This document shows, piece by piece, positions 23,659 through 35,699 of a stretch of DNA of 64,000 bases. The stretch is from Cylindrodendrum hubeiense. Its lineage: Eukaryota; Ascomycota; Sordariomycetes; Hypocreales; Nectriaceae. The translations under genes were made by a program, and so were the position numbers. The first letter of the stretch is position 1. Each line of letters opens with the position of its first letter. The notes below the pieces were generated by a model, which had not been told where the DNA came from, did no database searches, and worked only from the letters and a program-made list of their open reading frames with translations. The stretch spans positions 248,001 through 312,000 of the forward strand of contig JAANBB010000016.1 in NCBI GenBank assembly GCA_014621425.1, in the 5' to 3' direction.

Positions 23659-26409
23659 ATGATGCCCTTTACTCCCGCCGATAGTGACAGAAGTCACGCT
23701 GACCAAGTGGCAATGCAAGAAAGCTACAGCTCCGTACCAGAAGACGATTCAATTTCGCGAGAGGAGGACGGAGAAGATCATGGGGCATACGGGACAGAGA
23801 AGTTGGCTGTAGGTTCTCTCGGTTTGGGCATCAACCAGCTCCCAGTTGTGACAGCTGTAGGAGTGCTGGGTGCTAACATTTCTACAGTGTGATCGTTGCC
23901 GCAGAAGGAAGGTTCGAATGGTTGCCACACTGGATGAATGGCCCACAGGCCATAGCTCCAGAGTCTCGAAATGCACTGAATGCTGATGCCATTCGACAGA
24001 TCAGGTGCGACCGCCTTCATACGTGCGCTCATTGTATCAAGGCAAAATCACAATGTTCCTACAGCTTGGGCCAAAAGTTAAAGGAAAAGCGGCAGCGTGT
24101 CTTGATTTCAAGTGTATAGTACGTCTTCGGAGTGTATTTCAGCCCATCAACCGTATGGTGAAGTGAAACTCTCGCCGAATCATTGCTGACATCTGACTTC
24201 GGTAGCGAGTCCAGGATGGAGCACATCTCAAGAAAAATTGATGACCTCAGCGAGATGATGGCCCGGCTTACCTATGCGCACCTCAATGGCGGTAACTTCA
24301 ACTTATCAACCAGCTCACGCCCACCGCTACATCATCAATCCTCACCTGCTCCAATCGCGACCGCGAGTACTGACATTGAAGGGGGCAATGAGAAGTGCCA
24401 TCGATCCGTAACAGAGCAGGAAGTCATCGAAACCTCTGTATTTGATCAAACTGTCTCCGCTACAAAGTTCTTCCAAGCTGCTGTGGCGAACGATCCGCAT
24501 TCGCATGCTGCATCTGAGATGACATCGGCGCTGGATGTCTTGCGAGATGTTATAGAGGCTCAAAGGCAGTATAACGATACCCACGACCGCTCAAATCCAT
24601 TCCTAAAGACGCTTCCACCAGGGTCAAGCATCAGGGATCTTCCGATGCCTCCCGTATCAACGGTCATGGCTTGTTTAAGAATGGCTCAAGGTCCGCGATT
24701 CAAGTCTTTTCATATTTTTTCCTTGAACCCATCATAGCTGACTCATCATAAGAGCATCCGCGAGTCAAGATCTTCTTTCTCCTCGACTTCAGCTCCATAG
24801 GCGATTTCAACGGTTACGTTATCAAAGCTTACTCACCAGGGCCAATAACAGATGCGGAGTTGATCATTGTGCATTCGGGCCTTTACTGGTTGCTCTCAGA
24901 GTGTTCTGATCTCGTGGCAGACGATGCGATCAAGCGTGACTATACCGCACAAGCAGTCGTCTGCAGGGACAGTCTTGAGACTGTGCTATCCAACATTTCT
25001 TTTCATGTGCCTATGACTATATGCAATGTGCAAGCCATGTACAAGGCAGTGAGTCCACTTCGGCCATAATTCACATAGTTTATGTCCAACCTCTAACCAA
25101 AATCGCCAAACCGTTAGGCCATTTACTGTCTCCAAAGAAACAAACCCGTTGCATCATGGGCATTTATATCAAAGGCCTCACTTCTGGGCCAGGCACTAGG
25201 CATTCATAGCAACATTTCACTAGCTTCTGAAACACTTGTGGAAAGACAAAATAAGATTGGGCTATTCTGGGCGCTTTACTGTCTTGAGAAGGCGGTGGCG
25301 CTTCGACTGGGCAGACCCTCGACTATCCTAGATCACAATGTCACCATACCCAGACCAGCTCTTGAGCGTCAAGCGAACCTGCCGTGGTACTTCAGATTAC
25401 CTCACTATATTGAAGTTTCTGGTCTGTTCGGTAAAGTATTTGACGACATATATAGCCCCTTCGCACTTATACAACCAACATCAGTTCGGACATCTCGCGC
25501 AAAGGCTCTTTCTGCCGAGGTGCATCGAATATTTGCGACAAGAGCAGACTTCTTTGTACGCTCACCTTCTCAATGCCCTTCTTCTACCAGTCCATGGGTG
25601 CTTGATAGCCGCCAGCCCTGGAGTAAGCTGACACGTTTCAGAAACACCTTCGGCCAACCATCGGCCAACAAGTCGAACCTGAGCTACTAAGTCTGTTCAA
25701 ACACCTTGACAGAGTTTATACCTACTCCTTATTAACCTCCATTTACAAAGGCATGCCATCAGAGAACTCGTCAAGCTCATCACCATGTCTTGAATGCATC
25801 TCCGCTGCTGCATCTGCGCTCCAAGAGCACGCAACATGCATTTCTTTGCTGGCAGACAAGGCATTGCATTATCATCTTGTGGACCTGTGGGTCAATGCTT
25901 CCCTCTTATTTTCGCCATTTATACCCTTTAACATCATCTTCTGCAATATTGTCGAGACGTCCGAGTTATTCCGCCTCGACCACCTTCGGCAGCTAGTCGA
26001 TGCACTCGCATCAATCGCTCAAATCCCACGCTACTCTTCTTCTTGTACAAAACAGCTTGGCATTTTCAGAGCTATGTACGATGTTGCCTCAAAGTACGTG
26101 GATATCAGGTCCAAAACTTGGGAGGATGCTACTGTTGATAACGATATTGTGGGGTTGGAGATTGAGGCGTTTCTGAGCAGCAACATTATTGGACTGACTC
26201 CACATCCTTCTTCATCGCCAATGTTTACAGCGTCCGCTCCTGCAGCAGTTGGATACGCCCAGCAGTTGACAACAGCAGAAGGTAACCAACAACAGCAAAT
26301 GTGCCGGATGCTGGATGACTCTAGTATGGAACTAGACCTGTCCGGAGCTCAATTAGGGGATTGGTTTCATCAAAATCATCAAATGATGAGACTTTTGGAA
26401 GATGGTTGA
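23659..26409 (+). CDS. Zn2Cys6 fungal transcription factor, seven exons
   Basis: Predicted 759-aa nuclear regulator. Exons 23659-23808, 23888-23911 (only 24 nt), 24000-24118, 24206-24690, 24753-25048, 25118-25555 and 25642-26409 keep the frame throughout. The zinc cluster is assembled over two introns: CDRCRRRK, then IRCDRLHTCAHCIKAKSQC. It is preceded by an acidic N-terminus and followed by a basic stretch (KLKEKRQRVLIS) and a helix (SRMEHISRKIDDLSEMM) like a dimerisation linker. The middle homology region starts with VKIFFLLDFSS and contains RNKPVASWAFISKASLLGQALG and LFWALYCLEKAVALRLGRPS, classic for this family. The C-terminal tail is Gln-rich (GNQQQQM). Its divergent partner is an ABCB transporter, so it may control efflux. 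The start could also be the ATG at 23662. Confidence 0.88.
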
Positions 26410-26866
26410 AAGAATCGAAAAGTATTTTAGAAAGTCTTTGATATGTTTTCAAAAATTCAGATTATTAAAATAAATAAAGGATTATTCGCGCGCTGCCTGT
26501 ACTAACACTTGACATCTGTACCTGCATATGAGTAATTCTATCACTCTCGAGGTCACTCCATCTTGAATCCTGACTATGAGTCACCGTGACGCCACAGAGT
26601 TCTCCATGCACTGCCTCCCCCATAATACAGTAGCTCTCCGCACTGCCGTGGGTAAATAACAGGGTTCATGCTGGTACAAGGATCAGGGCAATGAGCAACC
26701 AACAGCCAGAAAAATCACCCGACTAATTACCGCTCCAGCCGTGAGCTATTAAAGGCTGCCAGGGCCCCTCTTCAAGTTGCCAGTGGCATCATTGAACTTC
26801 ACTCAGCCCTCCAGCAAGTTAGCTTGTCTCAGCCTCTGCACACCTCCCATCTACACCGATTTTCAA
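26410..26866. other. Intergenic region
   Basis: Between the regulator stop and the next start codon. Contains an AT-rich 3' region (26440-26490) and a CCAGCC-rich promoter-like part. The open frame continues upstream of 26867 only with a TTG, so 26867 is taken as the start. Confidence 0.4.
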
Positions 26867-27616
26867 ATGAGGAACAGGACTAGATGGATGATATCTACCT
26901 GGACTAGGTTCAAAGTCCCGGCTGAGCTCCCGGTTGATGAATCTATTTTCGCCCCGTTTGCGTCGGTCGACGCAATCTACCATCGAGCTCTTTACGGCCG
27001 TCTTCATGAGTCTCGGGGTGAATGCCTTCTCTTTGTAGCCTGGGAATCGCTGAATGACTACGAAACATTCACAAAGACGGATTTGCACCAGCAGCTGATG
27101 ACCAACTTGAAATCAGCAACATCAGACGCCGCAGACCCCAAGACGCAGATTATTGATTTCGGCCAAGTTGCGTTCTGGGAGTGTTTTGGGCGCGATGTTG
27201 AGATTTTTACCGTCTATTTCCCGTCGTCAATCTCACCTCAAGATCAAGAGGCTGTTAAAAAGATCCGACCCCTCGTCGACACGATGACGCCCCTCGAGCC
27301 GGCAGGCTTCCAGGCTCAAGCTTATAAACGCCGTCCAGTGTGTGGATGGGCAAAGGACTCGGAGACATTAAACGGACAGAGTGTACTCGCGTCCATGTGG
27401 TGCCACTTATGGAAGGATAAGGCGAACGAGAACAAGTTCAAACGACTGAGAGGAGAGGAGATTGGACGATTCAAGGGCTACAAGGTCCGCTGGCTTTGGA
27501 AGTTTTTGAACAGGATCTCAAAGATGGGAGGAGAGGAAATTGGACGATTCAAGGGCCCCAAGGTCTACTGGCTTTGGAAGCTTTTGAGCAGGACCTCAAA
27601 GAAATGGGGGCTATAG
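26867..27616 (+). CDS. Dimeric alpha-beta-barrel (ABM-like) protein with altered C-terminus
   Basis: Predicted 249 aa from the ATG at 26867 (MRNRTRWMIS). Sequence such as GECLLFVAWESLNDYETF and the two-domain layout resemble fungal stress-responsive A/B-barrel or antibiotic-biosynthesis-monooxygenase-like proteins; the assignment is tentative. The C-terminus is odd: a segment GEEIGRFKGYKVRWLWKFL is followed by a second copy GEEIGRFKGPKVYWLWKLL because of a tandem 78-nt duplication. In the next frame (27496-27705) the same DNA reads EVFEQDLKD and AFEQDLKEMGAIEWVGYHI, which looks more like the normal end of this family and runs to a stop at 27705. So either an unseen intron or a frameshift changed the last ~60 residues. 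Reduced function is possible. Confidence 0.6.
   Translation: MRNRTRWMISTWTRFKVPAELPVDESIFAPFASVDAIYHRALYGRLHESRGECLLFVAWESLNDYETFTKTDLHQQLMTNLKSATSDAADPKTQIIDFGQVAFWECFGRDVEIFTVYFPSSISPQDQEAVKKIRPLVDTMTPLEPAGFQAQAYKRRPVCGWAKDSETLNGQSVLASMWCHLWKDKANENKFKRLRGEEIGRFKGYKVRWLWKFLNRISKMGGEEIGRFKGPKVYWLWKLLSRTSKKWGL
27452..27607 (+). repeat. Tandem duplication, period 78 nt
   Basis: Two adjacent copies beginning GGAGAGGA(G/A)ATTGGACGA at 27452 and 27530. They differ at roughly ten positions, so the duplication is not brand new. The end of the units differs by a 2-nt indel (AAAGATGGGA versus AAAGAAATGGGG), which matters for the reading frame of the surrounding gene. Confidence 0.8.
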
Positions 27617-27728
27617 AATGGGTGGGATATCATATTGATTTTAAGAACGTGCCAGGCAGCCTGAAAAACATGACAGACTATATCCCGGACTATCTTTCAT
27701 ATTGAGGCAGGGAAGAGTAGTACTTGAA

Positions 27729-29075
27729 TTAAGCTGATTTTGACTTTGACTGTCCGCTCCAAAAGACGTAGTCAGCATGCTGCTCCCCGAGATATGTTGC
27801 CAAAGCAAAAAGAGTGTATGACTCTGGATTAAGGATGTTCTGATCCCATGTAATTTCTTCGCCTGTCGTGAACGAAGGCTCCTGACCCACTATTTGAGCA
27901 AAGTCGTCTAAAATGCATCATTAGTAGGTACTCGTCGTTCCATGCGTCATTTTTCGTCTTTGAACTCACAAGCAAAGTCGACCGAGGAACCTGTAATCAA
28001 GTGTATGATCTCGTGGTAAAGGGTGATGGACACGCTGCGACGGACCGAAACAAGTTGGTTTTCCTCGGTGATAGGATCAATCTTGGGGTCAGACAAAAGC
28101 TGCGGCCGACCCAAGCCGTCATTACCAAAACAGAGCGTAACCGACCACGGGGCCGTTTGGAACATAGTAGAGGCCAGGTTTGCTCCAGATTCGCAAGGGT
28201 TTCCGTCCGTATCGGCGGGCAGAAAGATATATTGCTTCATGTCCTCGACCCACCATGGGACTGCCAACTTGTCAACGTCCATCTCCGAAAAGACTCTATA
28301 GTGCACAGGTGGCACACAGAGCTTGAGGTGCGTGGTACGTACAAAATGGTGGTCGCTCCTCGAGGTTGATGGCTTGGCCATGTAGCCTTGTCCAGTAATA
28401 CACAGTATAATAGCCGAGGAATATTTCCCATAGCTTTGTACCGTGGTTGTAATTTTCTTGACTATTTTCCTGGATCTCACGGTCGGCCCTGACTTCGGCT
28501 GTCCATTCTACTTCTGTTACGAAACAGGTCAGAGTGATGAGTCTTAGAAGAAAAATAATTTGACTAAGCATGAAAGACTAACCTTCTGCCCAGCCGCCAC
28601 CACAGTATAGCCAAGGCTTTCCTTTGTCCAGGGTCATTTCGCCTTGCATAAAAGCCTTGGCGCGTTTTAAGTTCGCTGTGACTAGAATTAGAACTTCAAT
28701 GCCGATTTATTCGCTCTGGGATGCATAATTACCAAGAACCTGCCGTGAATGAGAACCTGGCTCGTCGTCTGGCGGAGGTATTCTGAAGTAGGTGGCGAGA
28801 TATTCCATATCCACCTGAATGGAGTTGTCAAAACCATCTTTGACCGCATTGCTTGCCACGGCTATTGGAACTGAAGCAATTGCCAGTGAGTCTTTGAACC
28901 AGGCCTCTACTTGAGGCATGTAGTCGTTACAAGATCCGCCGCCAGCGCTCGTCTTTACAGTAAAAATATCTGTGATTTTGACGGCTTGCACGAGTGGGCT
29001 GAGCAAGTTCAATGCAGCGGCGAACTGTGCCACGCGGGCAAGGAATTGGAAAGAAGAGATGTTTGACATCATCAT
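27729..29075 (-). CDS. Secreted zinc metalloprotease-like protein (HExxH zincin), five exons
   Basis: Predicted 367 aa. Exons on the minus strand: 29075-28733, 28681-28583, 28513-28339, 28295-27970 and 27889-27729, in frame. The N-terminus is a signal peptide (SFQFLARVAQFAAALNLLSP). The catalytic zinc motif is HEIIH in ITLYHEIIHLITGSS. The C-terminal ILNPESYTLFALATYL segment resembles the region after the metal site in deuterolysin/aspzincin (M35-like) enzymes. Cysteines suggest disulfides (YCGGGW; FGNDG). It probably acts outside the cell on protein substrates; specificity is unknown. For the last intron I use the acceptor at 27890, the second AG, because the first AG puts the downstream domain out of frame. 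It is divergent from a mucin-like chitin-related protein gene. Confidence 0.78.
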
Positions 29076-30036
29076 GGAGGGTAAGAGAGCATTGAGGACC
29101 TCGTCTCGGGTGAAACTATCAGATGAAAAGAGAACTGAATGTCAAGACAGCATTGGAAAATCCTGCGCTCCCTGAGAGGTGGTCTATCTTCCCTGACCCC
29201 CTGCTGTGTTAAGTAGATTATCCGACAGCTCAGCTGATTGCTCAGACCCCAAGAATAAATGGCGGCTGTGGTCTGGATCTACGATCTGACCACTGAAAAC
29301 TTTGACGAGGACCAAAGTCAGGCCAGTTTGTTGGTCGTGAACAACAAGCCCATTATTTTCTGCCGATATCTTCGCCCCCAATGGTCTGGTGATTAACGTC
29401 ACTAGATGCAATCCCGTTTCATAATAGATTAAAAATATTCTCTGCTCATGATCGGACGGTGCATGGATAATACAGGTTATTAGGTCGGTAGGTAACTCAC
29501 GCATTCATACGAATAATGACCACTTTGTCAATGCCACAACCAACACCACTTCCAGGAGGATGTTGGTACACCTTTGCTCTGAGCGATTAATTAGCCCTCA
29601 GGATTCATGATGTTGGTTGGACGCACAAATATGGCCATTCGGCCAAACCTCAGATGATCAACTTCCTTTAAGCTAAATCATCAGTCAACTGTCTGTTGGT
29701 CGGGGTGTCATCTGCCATCGAGTTATACGAACGCGCTGTTTCAAACTGAGTAGATATCAGCATGCATGCATACAACCCATCCTTCCTATGATATCTCAGT
29801 CTCTGCCAGTGGCCTCGTAATTCATGACCTTTTGTGGGCTGTGAGCTCAGTCTCGGATGCTTTGTTGGTTAGCCACATGCGGGAGTTTGATCGACTTCCA
29901 CTATCAGAGCCACTTACTGAAGACTGTTTACATATACTGGTACAGTTTTGCTCACTCAATTGATCTGTAGCTCAAATCCGGGCCGGCCAAGTCACTCGAA
30001 ACACTCTCTTCTTGGTACTGAACTGAGACAGTCAAA
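29076..30036. other. Divergent intergenic region
   Basis: About 1 kb between the zincin start and the mucin-like gene start. A minus-strand frame at 29184-29504 (106 codons) has no recognisable domain and is not called a gene. No clear TATA box was found. Confidence 0.4.
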
Positions 30037-33000
30037 ATGGGGTTCTCCTCAGCTACTTCACCGGTCTTGCTTCTCGGCACTCACTTGGTGCTGGCCAACC
30101 GACCCAATGACGACCATGAATGTGTCCGAGGATATTGCCAATGCGGACATTCTTGTCGTCTCCTTCAAGAAGACGACACTTGCTGCCCAAGGAAGCATGG
30201 ACATGATGAGCATGCATGTGGTCCAAGTACGTTTTCATATCAGATATCTCAATGATTCGAATGCTAACCTCAGAATCTAGAAAGGGTATGCTGTGGTTTT
30301 GGTTGCTGCCGAGAAGGCTGGAGGTGCGGCGGAAACGAAATGTGCTATCCGCCACAAGCAGTTTCCTCGCATCCCACTTGCCTCACCACTATCGTGACAA
30401 TCACTACACAAGCCCCCGTGTCTCCAACGACTGATCACGAGATATCTTCCACGGCAATCTACACTTCTGCGATGAATCCATCTTCATTCAGCACCACGAA
30501 GCAACAAACAGTGGCGGGCACTATCACTACCAACAAAACTCCTCCACCCGAAGGAAGTGAGGAGTCTACAGCATCTAACACTTCAACACAACATGGAGGA
30601 AGCTCAGTGAGGATCTCAACATATTTTAACTATTTACACACTTACATCTCTTCTTAGGCTGAACCCACTACTAACCCAGGGGGTGAACAAACCAACACGG
30701 AAACTGGGGTCACTCCTGCCTCAGAAATCGGCACTCCTTCGGGCCCTAAATCTGGCATCACCAGTGAAGCCAATACTGGTGTCTCTACAACGCCTTTAAC
30801 CTCTGGCTCTATCACTGCCACCAGCGTGGAAAATATCGACAAAGGCGCAACCTCGGTTATCGTTAGCGTCATAACCAATTCGGACGCCCAAGTTTCCACC
30901 GTTCTCCAGACCAATACTACCCATGTAGGCTCGGCCACCCCAACCGTTGTTACTAGCCTGGACGGTCGAGTATCTATAGTGACCCCCAGCGATGCTACCA
31001 ATATGGGTTCAGTCACCCCGACCGTTATCACCAACTCAGACAGCCAAGTATCCACAATGTTCCCCACGACGCAGTCCCATTCAGCTATTCCTACCGTCAT
31101 TCCCGATTCGGACGGTCAGTTGTCTACAATTATCGTTAGCAGTGCCACAGAGCCAGGCTCAACTACCTCAACAATCATCACGCTGTCTAACGGACAGGCC
31201 TCGACAATCGTTCCTTCAAATTCCATCGAGACGAGTGCCGTAGTTTCCACCATTGTCACTAGTTCCGATGGCCAGGTTTCAACAATCTCTCCTACCGGGA
31301 GCTCCAATTCGGGAACTTCTATTCCCGCAGGAACCAGCGGCTCTTCTGAGGCATTGACCAACGGCCCGACTGATGTTATATCCACCATCGTCACAAACTC
31401 AGAAGGCCAAGTATCGACCATCCTTGTTTCCAGCAACACCCAGCCAAACTCCTCTGTTTCTACCGTCAGCATCCAGACGGATAGTCAGACTTCAACTATT
31501 CTCGACACCACTGGAACATCTAGTGGCGTCACCGCCTCTGATGTCCGGACGTCAAGTAGCCCAGTGAGCGATGGTAGCTCTGGAGTGTTGTCCGGAACCA
31601 CAACGCAAGAAACTGAACCGACTACCAGTCCCTCAGAAGACTTGACCACCAGTTCTGTCCAATCTAGCCCAACAAGCGCCTCGAATTCACCAGCAGAGCC
31701 TCTTACATCCGCACCGTCTACAGAGCCGGTCACAACTGATGAGCAACCTAGCACGACGTCAGGCAATGATTCAACGGAACTCGGGAGTACGAACTCAGAT
31801 GGTCAAGTTACGACAGCCCCTTCCACAACAGTTAGTGATACGCCTGGGACTTCAACTACTGATGATAATGTGATCATTGTCCCTATCACAACTTCTATCA
31901 GCCAACCGAAGCCAACAGATGATGGATTTGAAATCCCTTGTAATCTGTGGTTTTTTAATTTCTGTATTGGGCCAGTCCTAGGATGGAAAATTATCAAGCC
32001 TCCAGGGATATATCTACCGTACGAGCCAACAGTTCCCCCGTCCTATTCAATCTCTATCACCATGAGGATGGTGCTAATGGTACTCTAGGAAACCGCCAAC
32101 AATCTCACTTTCGTTTCCCATTGAAATTAAGATCAACGGGCCTCTTCCAACCTGGCCATCATTCACGTACGCTCCTATCCCCCACAGCAAGACTGATCTA
32201 TAAAGCTGATGTAATATTACAGGGTTGGACCAGACCATAGCCCGACGTTCGACCCTGAACCTAGCGAATGCGAGACCGAGTCAGCAGAGCTGTGTGTTCT
32301 TAGTACCTCGTATGCCGTGTCTGTCAGTGGCACAGTGACTTCCACAACCAGTACCGATGTCGCCTCAAATTGTGGAACTGTCTATGGCTGTGCTGTTGAA
32401 GACTCAACCCGCACCGAAACTGTTACAAGCTTTACCACGCCGACGAGCTTCGCAGTAGGAACCACGCCATTACAAATGGAAACATGGCCGACAGCCCTAG
32501 GCAGCGAATCCGACATGAGTGCAGCTGCAGAATGGGTGCAGTCCCAGGTTGAGTCTTGGATTAAAGACCTTACTGCCACCACCACCGGTCAATTATCAAC
32601 CACCGACGCTGAAACCTCAACCACTGGCAGTGCGTCTTCGGAGACTGGCGGCACATCTTCAACTACTGGCGCTGCAACAACTACATCTGGGACTGGATTC
32701 GTCTGTAATCTGGCCTTTGGAGATCATGATCCTGTCGACTCAGACACTCAGAATGAGTTGGCTAAGGAGTACAGCAAGCGAGAACCGCCTGCCGGTTGGA
32801 CAATGAAACCCGGCTCACCTGGCTTTAGTTGGTACCATGAAAGAGATAATTCTGGTTACCAATATTTAATCAACTGGTACGAAGGATGCGAAGGACCAGA
32901 GCAGGACATCCGGTGGCCTTTGGGTCCGGACAATACCGAGGTCAGGACGTACCAGATCATGAAGAGCCTGTACGAAGATTGTAAGTTCTTATCATTGAGC

Positions 33001-33119
33001 TTTTCCGATTTACTGAGTTGAATACTAACTTTGGTCAAGGCGTTGATGAGAATGATGGACGAGGCGGAGGAATTCATTACGGTTGCTTGGTCTACTACTT
33101 CAGGGGAGGCGGGTCTTAG
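30037..33119 (+). CDS. Mucin-like secreted protein with killer-toxin-type chitinase tail, six exons
   Basis: Predicted 930 aa. Exons 30037-30226, 30281-30606, 30658-32018, 32089-32166, 32223-32980 and 33040-33119 are all in frame. A signal peptide (SPVLLLGTHLVLA) is followed by a cysteine-rich module of about 16 Cys (CVRGYCQCGHSC; RVCCGFGCCREGW), faintly granulin-like. Then comes a long Ser/Thr-rich, likely O-glycosylated region with about eight 26-residue repeats (ITNSDAQVSTV type). After NFCIG the chain enters a part typical of the C-terminal half of subgroup C class V (killer-toxin-like) chitinases: PPGIYLP, then INGPLPTWPSFTVGPDH, SECETESAELC, and SVSGTVTSTT with CGTVYGC. The GH18 catalytic domain, LysM and hevein-type modules of those enzymes are absent. 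It is therefore probably a cell-wall or secreted structural/chitin-related protein rather than a chitinase. The family link is from memory of those sequences. Confidence 0.78.
30865..31503 (+). repeat. Coding tandem repeats, 26-aa period
   Basis: About eight units of 78 nt encoding the pattern (I/V)TNSDGQVST followed by a Ser/Thr-rich spacer ending in a T-V or T-I pair. Most units keep the 26-residue length; one is longer and one slightly shorter. This is the stalk of the mucin-like protein. Confidence 0.8.
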
Positions 33120-35699
33120 ATTGCTCAGATGACACTTCACGAAACCGCATACCAGAATTCAGCGCCCTGTGATCTCACTTGCAAGGAACAGCTTGTGTAA
33201 CTGTTAATAGAGGTTGAGTAAACTCACGACTGCGCTCAAAAGTGGATTCTCCGTGATAAAGCTCTGCTGGTCAGGGTATTCCCTTTGAGATGCACTTGTT
33301 TTTCAGTAATGGAATCTGGTTGCCGTTTCCATACGAGATCCAAAACGAGCTTTCACATTCGAATGCCACGATAATGAGATCGCCTTTTCTTCAATATTCC
33401 GTAATGGTTGCTCGAATTTCACCACACGCCCAGCAGCTCCAAATGCCGTTCAGCCGCCGTGTGTAGCCTGGCTTATCTGGCCTAAGGTTTCAGTATACGA
33501 GTTTTTTGAGCCTTTGAGAGGGTATCTTGGTGATGAGATGGGGGTTTTCCTGACTTAGGATTACATTGTGAACTGCCAGACTCATCAGCTACCTCGACAC
33601 TTGCAGCTGGTCATATCCTTTACCCCATGTCCCATCCCCGTGGCGTGCAATCCACAAGAAACCATCAGGTGCTATATCTCTTATAGTCTGGAAAGCCGAC
33701 CAGGATTAATCTCTGCTCTTATCAAGATTCGTATTGTTTCTTGCAAAAAGGTTTGGTGCTGGCTTAATGCTACTCTATCTTCATTTTGCATTCGCTTCAC
33801 TTACTTATTTCACTGGGTTTTCCTTCTAGTAATATAAGCATCCTTTTGTATTGCAATCGAATATCCTGAGGAGAGGAGTTGGTTAGACGAGTGTGTAGTC
33901 ACTATTTTCTGGACATTCCTTTGAATTTGAGTGTGTCTTTTCTTTTAGGTCTGTCTATCTTTTTATATTACTTTTCACATTTCCGTCTTTTCCTTTTCAT
34001 CCGAGTCCATAGCTATAGCTACCTAATAACTAAGAATTAGACATTAGATAATTATAATGATAATAAACAATTTCATGACAACGTGTATTAAGTTAAGATT
34101 TAAAGATTTATCTAAAGGAATACAACTAAGTTATCCCGTGAATCTATGCCTTATAATCTCTTGATAACTATTAACAATTTGTAATGCTAATTTTAACAAT
34201 AATTAATAGATTAAACAGAAGTCATTCATTTAATTCAGTAAAGAACTCTCTTTATTATCTATTTCCCCCCCTAAGAGGCTTGAAGACACGCCACGCTTTG
34301 TAGCAGCTTTGAAAGTGGTCTCCCCGTGGTTCCCCTAATTTTTGTCGGCCGGCCAGTGGTGCCATAAGTCTCTGCTGACGGATGTCGGGCACAAGATTAC
34401 AGGTCAAATGGGGTCACTGAATTTTTAGATGGAAGAAGAAGAAGGATCGCAATTTCGGCTCGCATGGGGGGATATTACTAGACTTACATATGATATAGGA
34501 TTGCGAGTCCGAGCAAAGCTATCAGCTCCGACCGAAACTAGCTACCCTGTAACTAGGTTTCTCTAGCTTTTGACTCCAGCCTCGCAAGTCGTCTTGCCCA
34601 TTGAAAATTATGTAGACATTTGCCTTTCCTTGCGAGCGTAATTAATCAACTACAACAAACCAATTCTTTTTTTAAAAAAAGTGTCCTCATAATATACCAC
34701 ATGGATCTATTTGAAATTATACTAAAAGCTGGAGGGTTAAAAATTATATGGTTTGTCAATAATAAGAGTCAAATCACCCAATGATGATTAAATAGATTTG
34801 TGAAATACATAATAGATGATACAATAAAAAAATACTACCCAGAATTTATCTTGATTATTTACGTAATTTTAGATTAACCTAGTAACCCTTCAAAGACTGG
34901 TAAGAGCAGTGGAGTAATAGTAAAACAGATATCACAATCCTTAGGCTTGAACTACAACATGAGGTAATGTTATCCGACAGTGTTCGACAGCTGTCATCAT
35001 AAGCAGTCAGTCCAGCGACATGTGGACACTCAATTCCTTTTCCACCTAGCTATTAGATGCTTGGATTCCTCAATAGCAACCTACATCATTGTGGTAGTCA
35101 ATGATAACACGCTGAGCTCTTGATTATTCCCATGTTGGAAATATTTTCCGTCGAATCTGCTAACAGCTAGTAGTTGCCTCACATCACATGAATGCGACAC
35201 GCGACCTATAGGGGCAAAACGTCATCATATGTTCCACCATCGCTTCTGATTCGTGTGTGCCATTCGAGTGGTGCTATGGGGGCACTGTCGCTTAACTCTC
35301 TATCCTCATGGCTTTGTTTAGTCTCGTGGGAAGCGAGGTTCCCCTCCTCCGTCACTGTCTCGCCGTGTGCCTTGCGCGTCCTCTTCTGGCTAGGGCGCAT
35401 GCATGAAGGGCACAGATAATGTGGTCCCCTAGCTTATCTCCAACGGGCGTAATGACTTTCCATCTTTGGTGCATACATCCTGGGTTCCCCGGTTTTGATA
35501 GCCACCCCCGCAAATTCCAGTCCATAACCCTTGTTAGCTTCTTTGAGGAATCAGGCTAAGTTAGACTTTAGCTTATTTAGACGATCGGCAAAGTATTTAC
35601 TTTCCCTTGTCCAGTCTCTGCCTACCACCTACCTATCACTCCCCTCAATTTCCAACAAGCTTCTGCCTCAAGACCCTAAGGCCAAACATCTGACTCACC
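33120..35699. other. Intergenic region with AT-rich island
   Basis: About 2.6 kb with no gene. From roughly 33940 to 34260 and 34650 to 34900 the DNA is very AT-rich and free of open frames. The stretch 34260-34620 is GC-normal and might be an old insertion, but no terminal repeats were found. The 3' end (35400-35699) should be the promoter of the OPT gene and is pyrimidine-rich. Confidence 0.45.

Noticed and set aside
24114..24205. Apparent frameshift in the regulator between exons 3 and 4
   Set aside because: Using donor GTACGT at 24119 and acceptor at 24205 restores the frame, so no break is needed.
27890..27969. Apparent frameshift at the end of the zincin
   Set aside because: Skipping the first AG and using the acceptor at 27890 keeps the frame into the conserved C-terminal segment.
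29184..29504. 106-codon minus-strand frame upstream of the zincin
   Set aside because: No domain, no signal peptide, and it lies in a promoter interval; could be chance.
30654..31766. Long minus-strand frames opposite the mucin-like gene
   Set aside because: They are the complement of a repetitive Ser/Thr-rich coding region; their repeated Val-rich pattern mirrors the plus-strand repeats.
35192..35419. Opposing 64- to 75-codon frames in the OPT promoter region
   Set aside because: Mutual shadows with no recognisable features.
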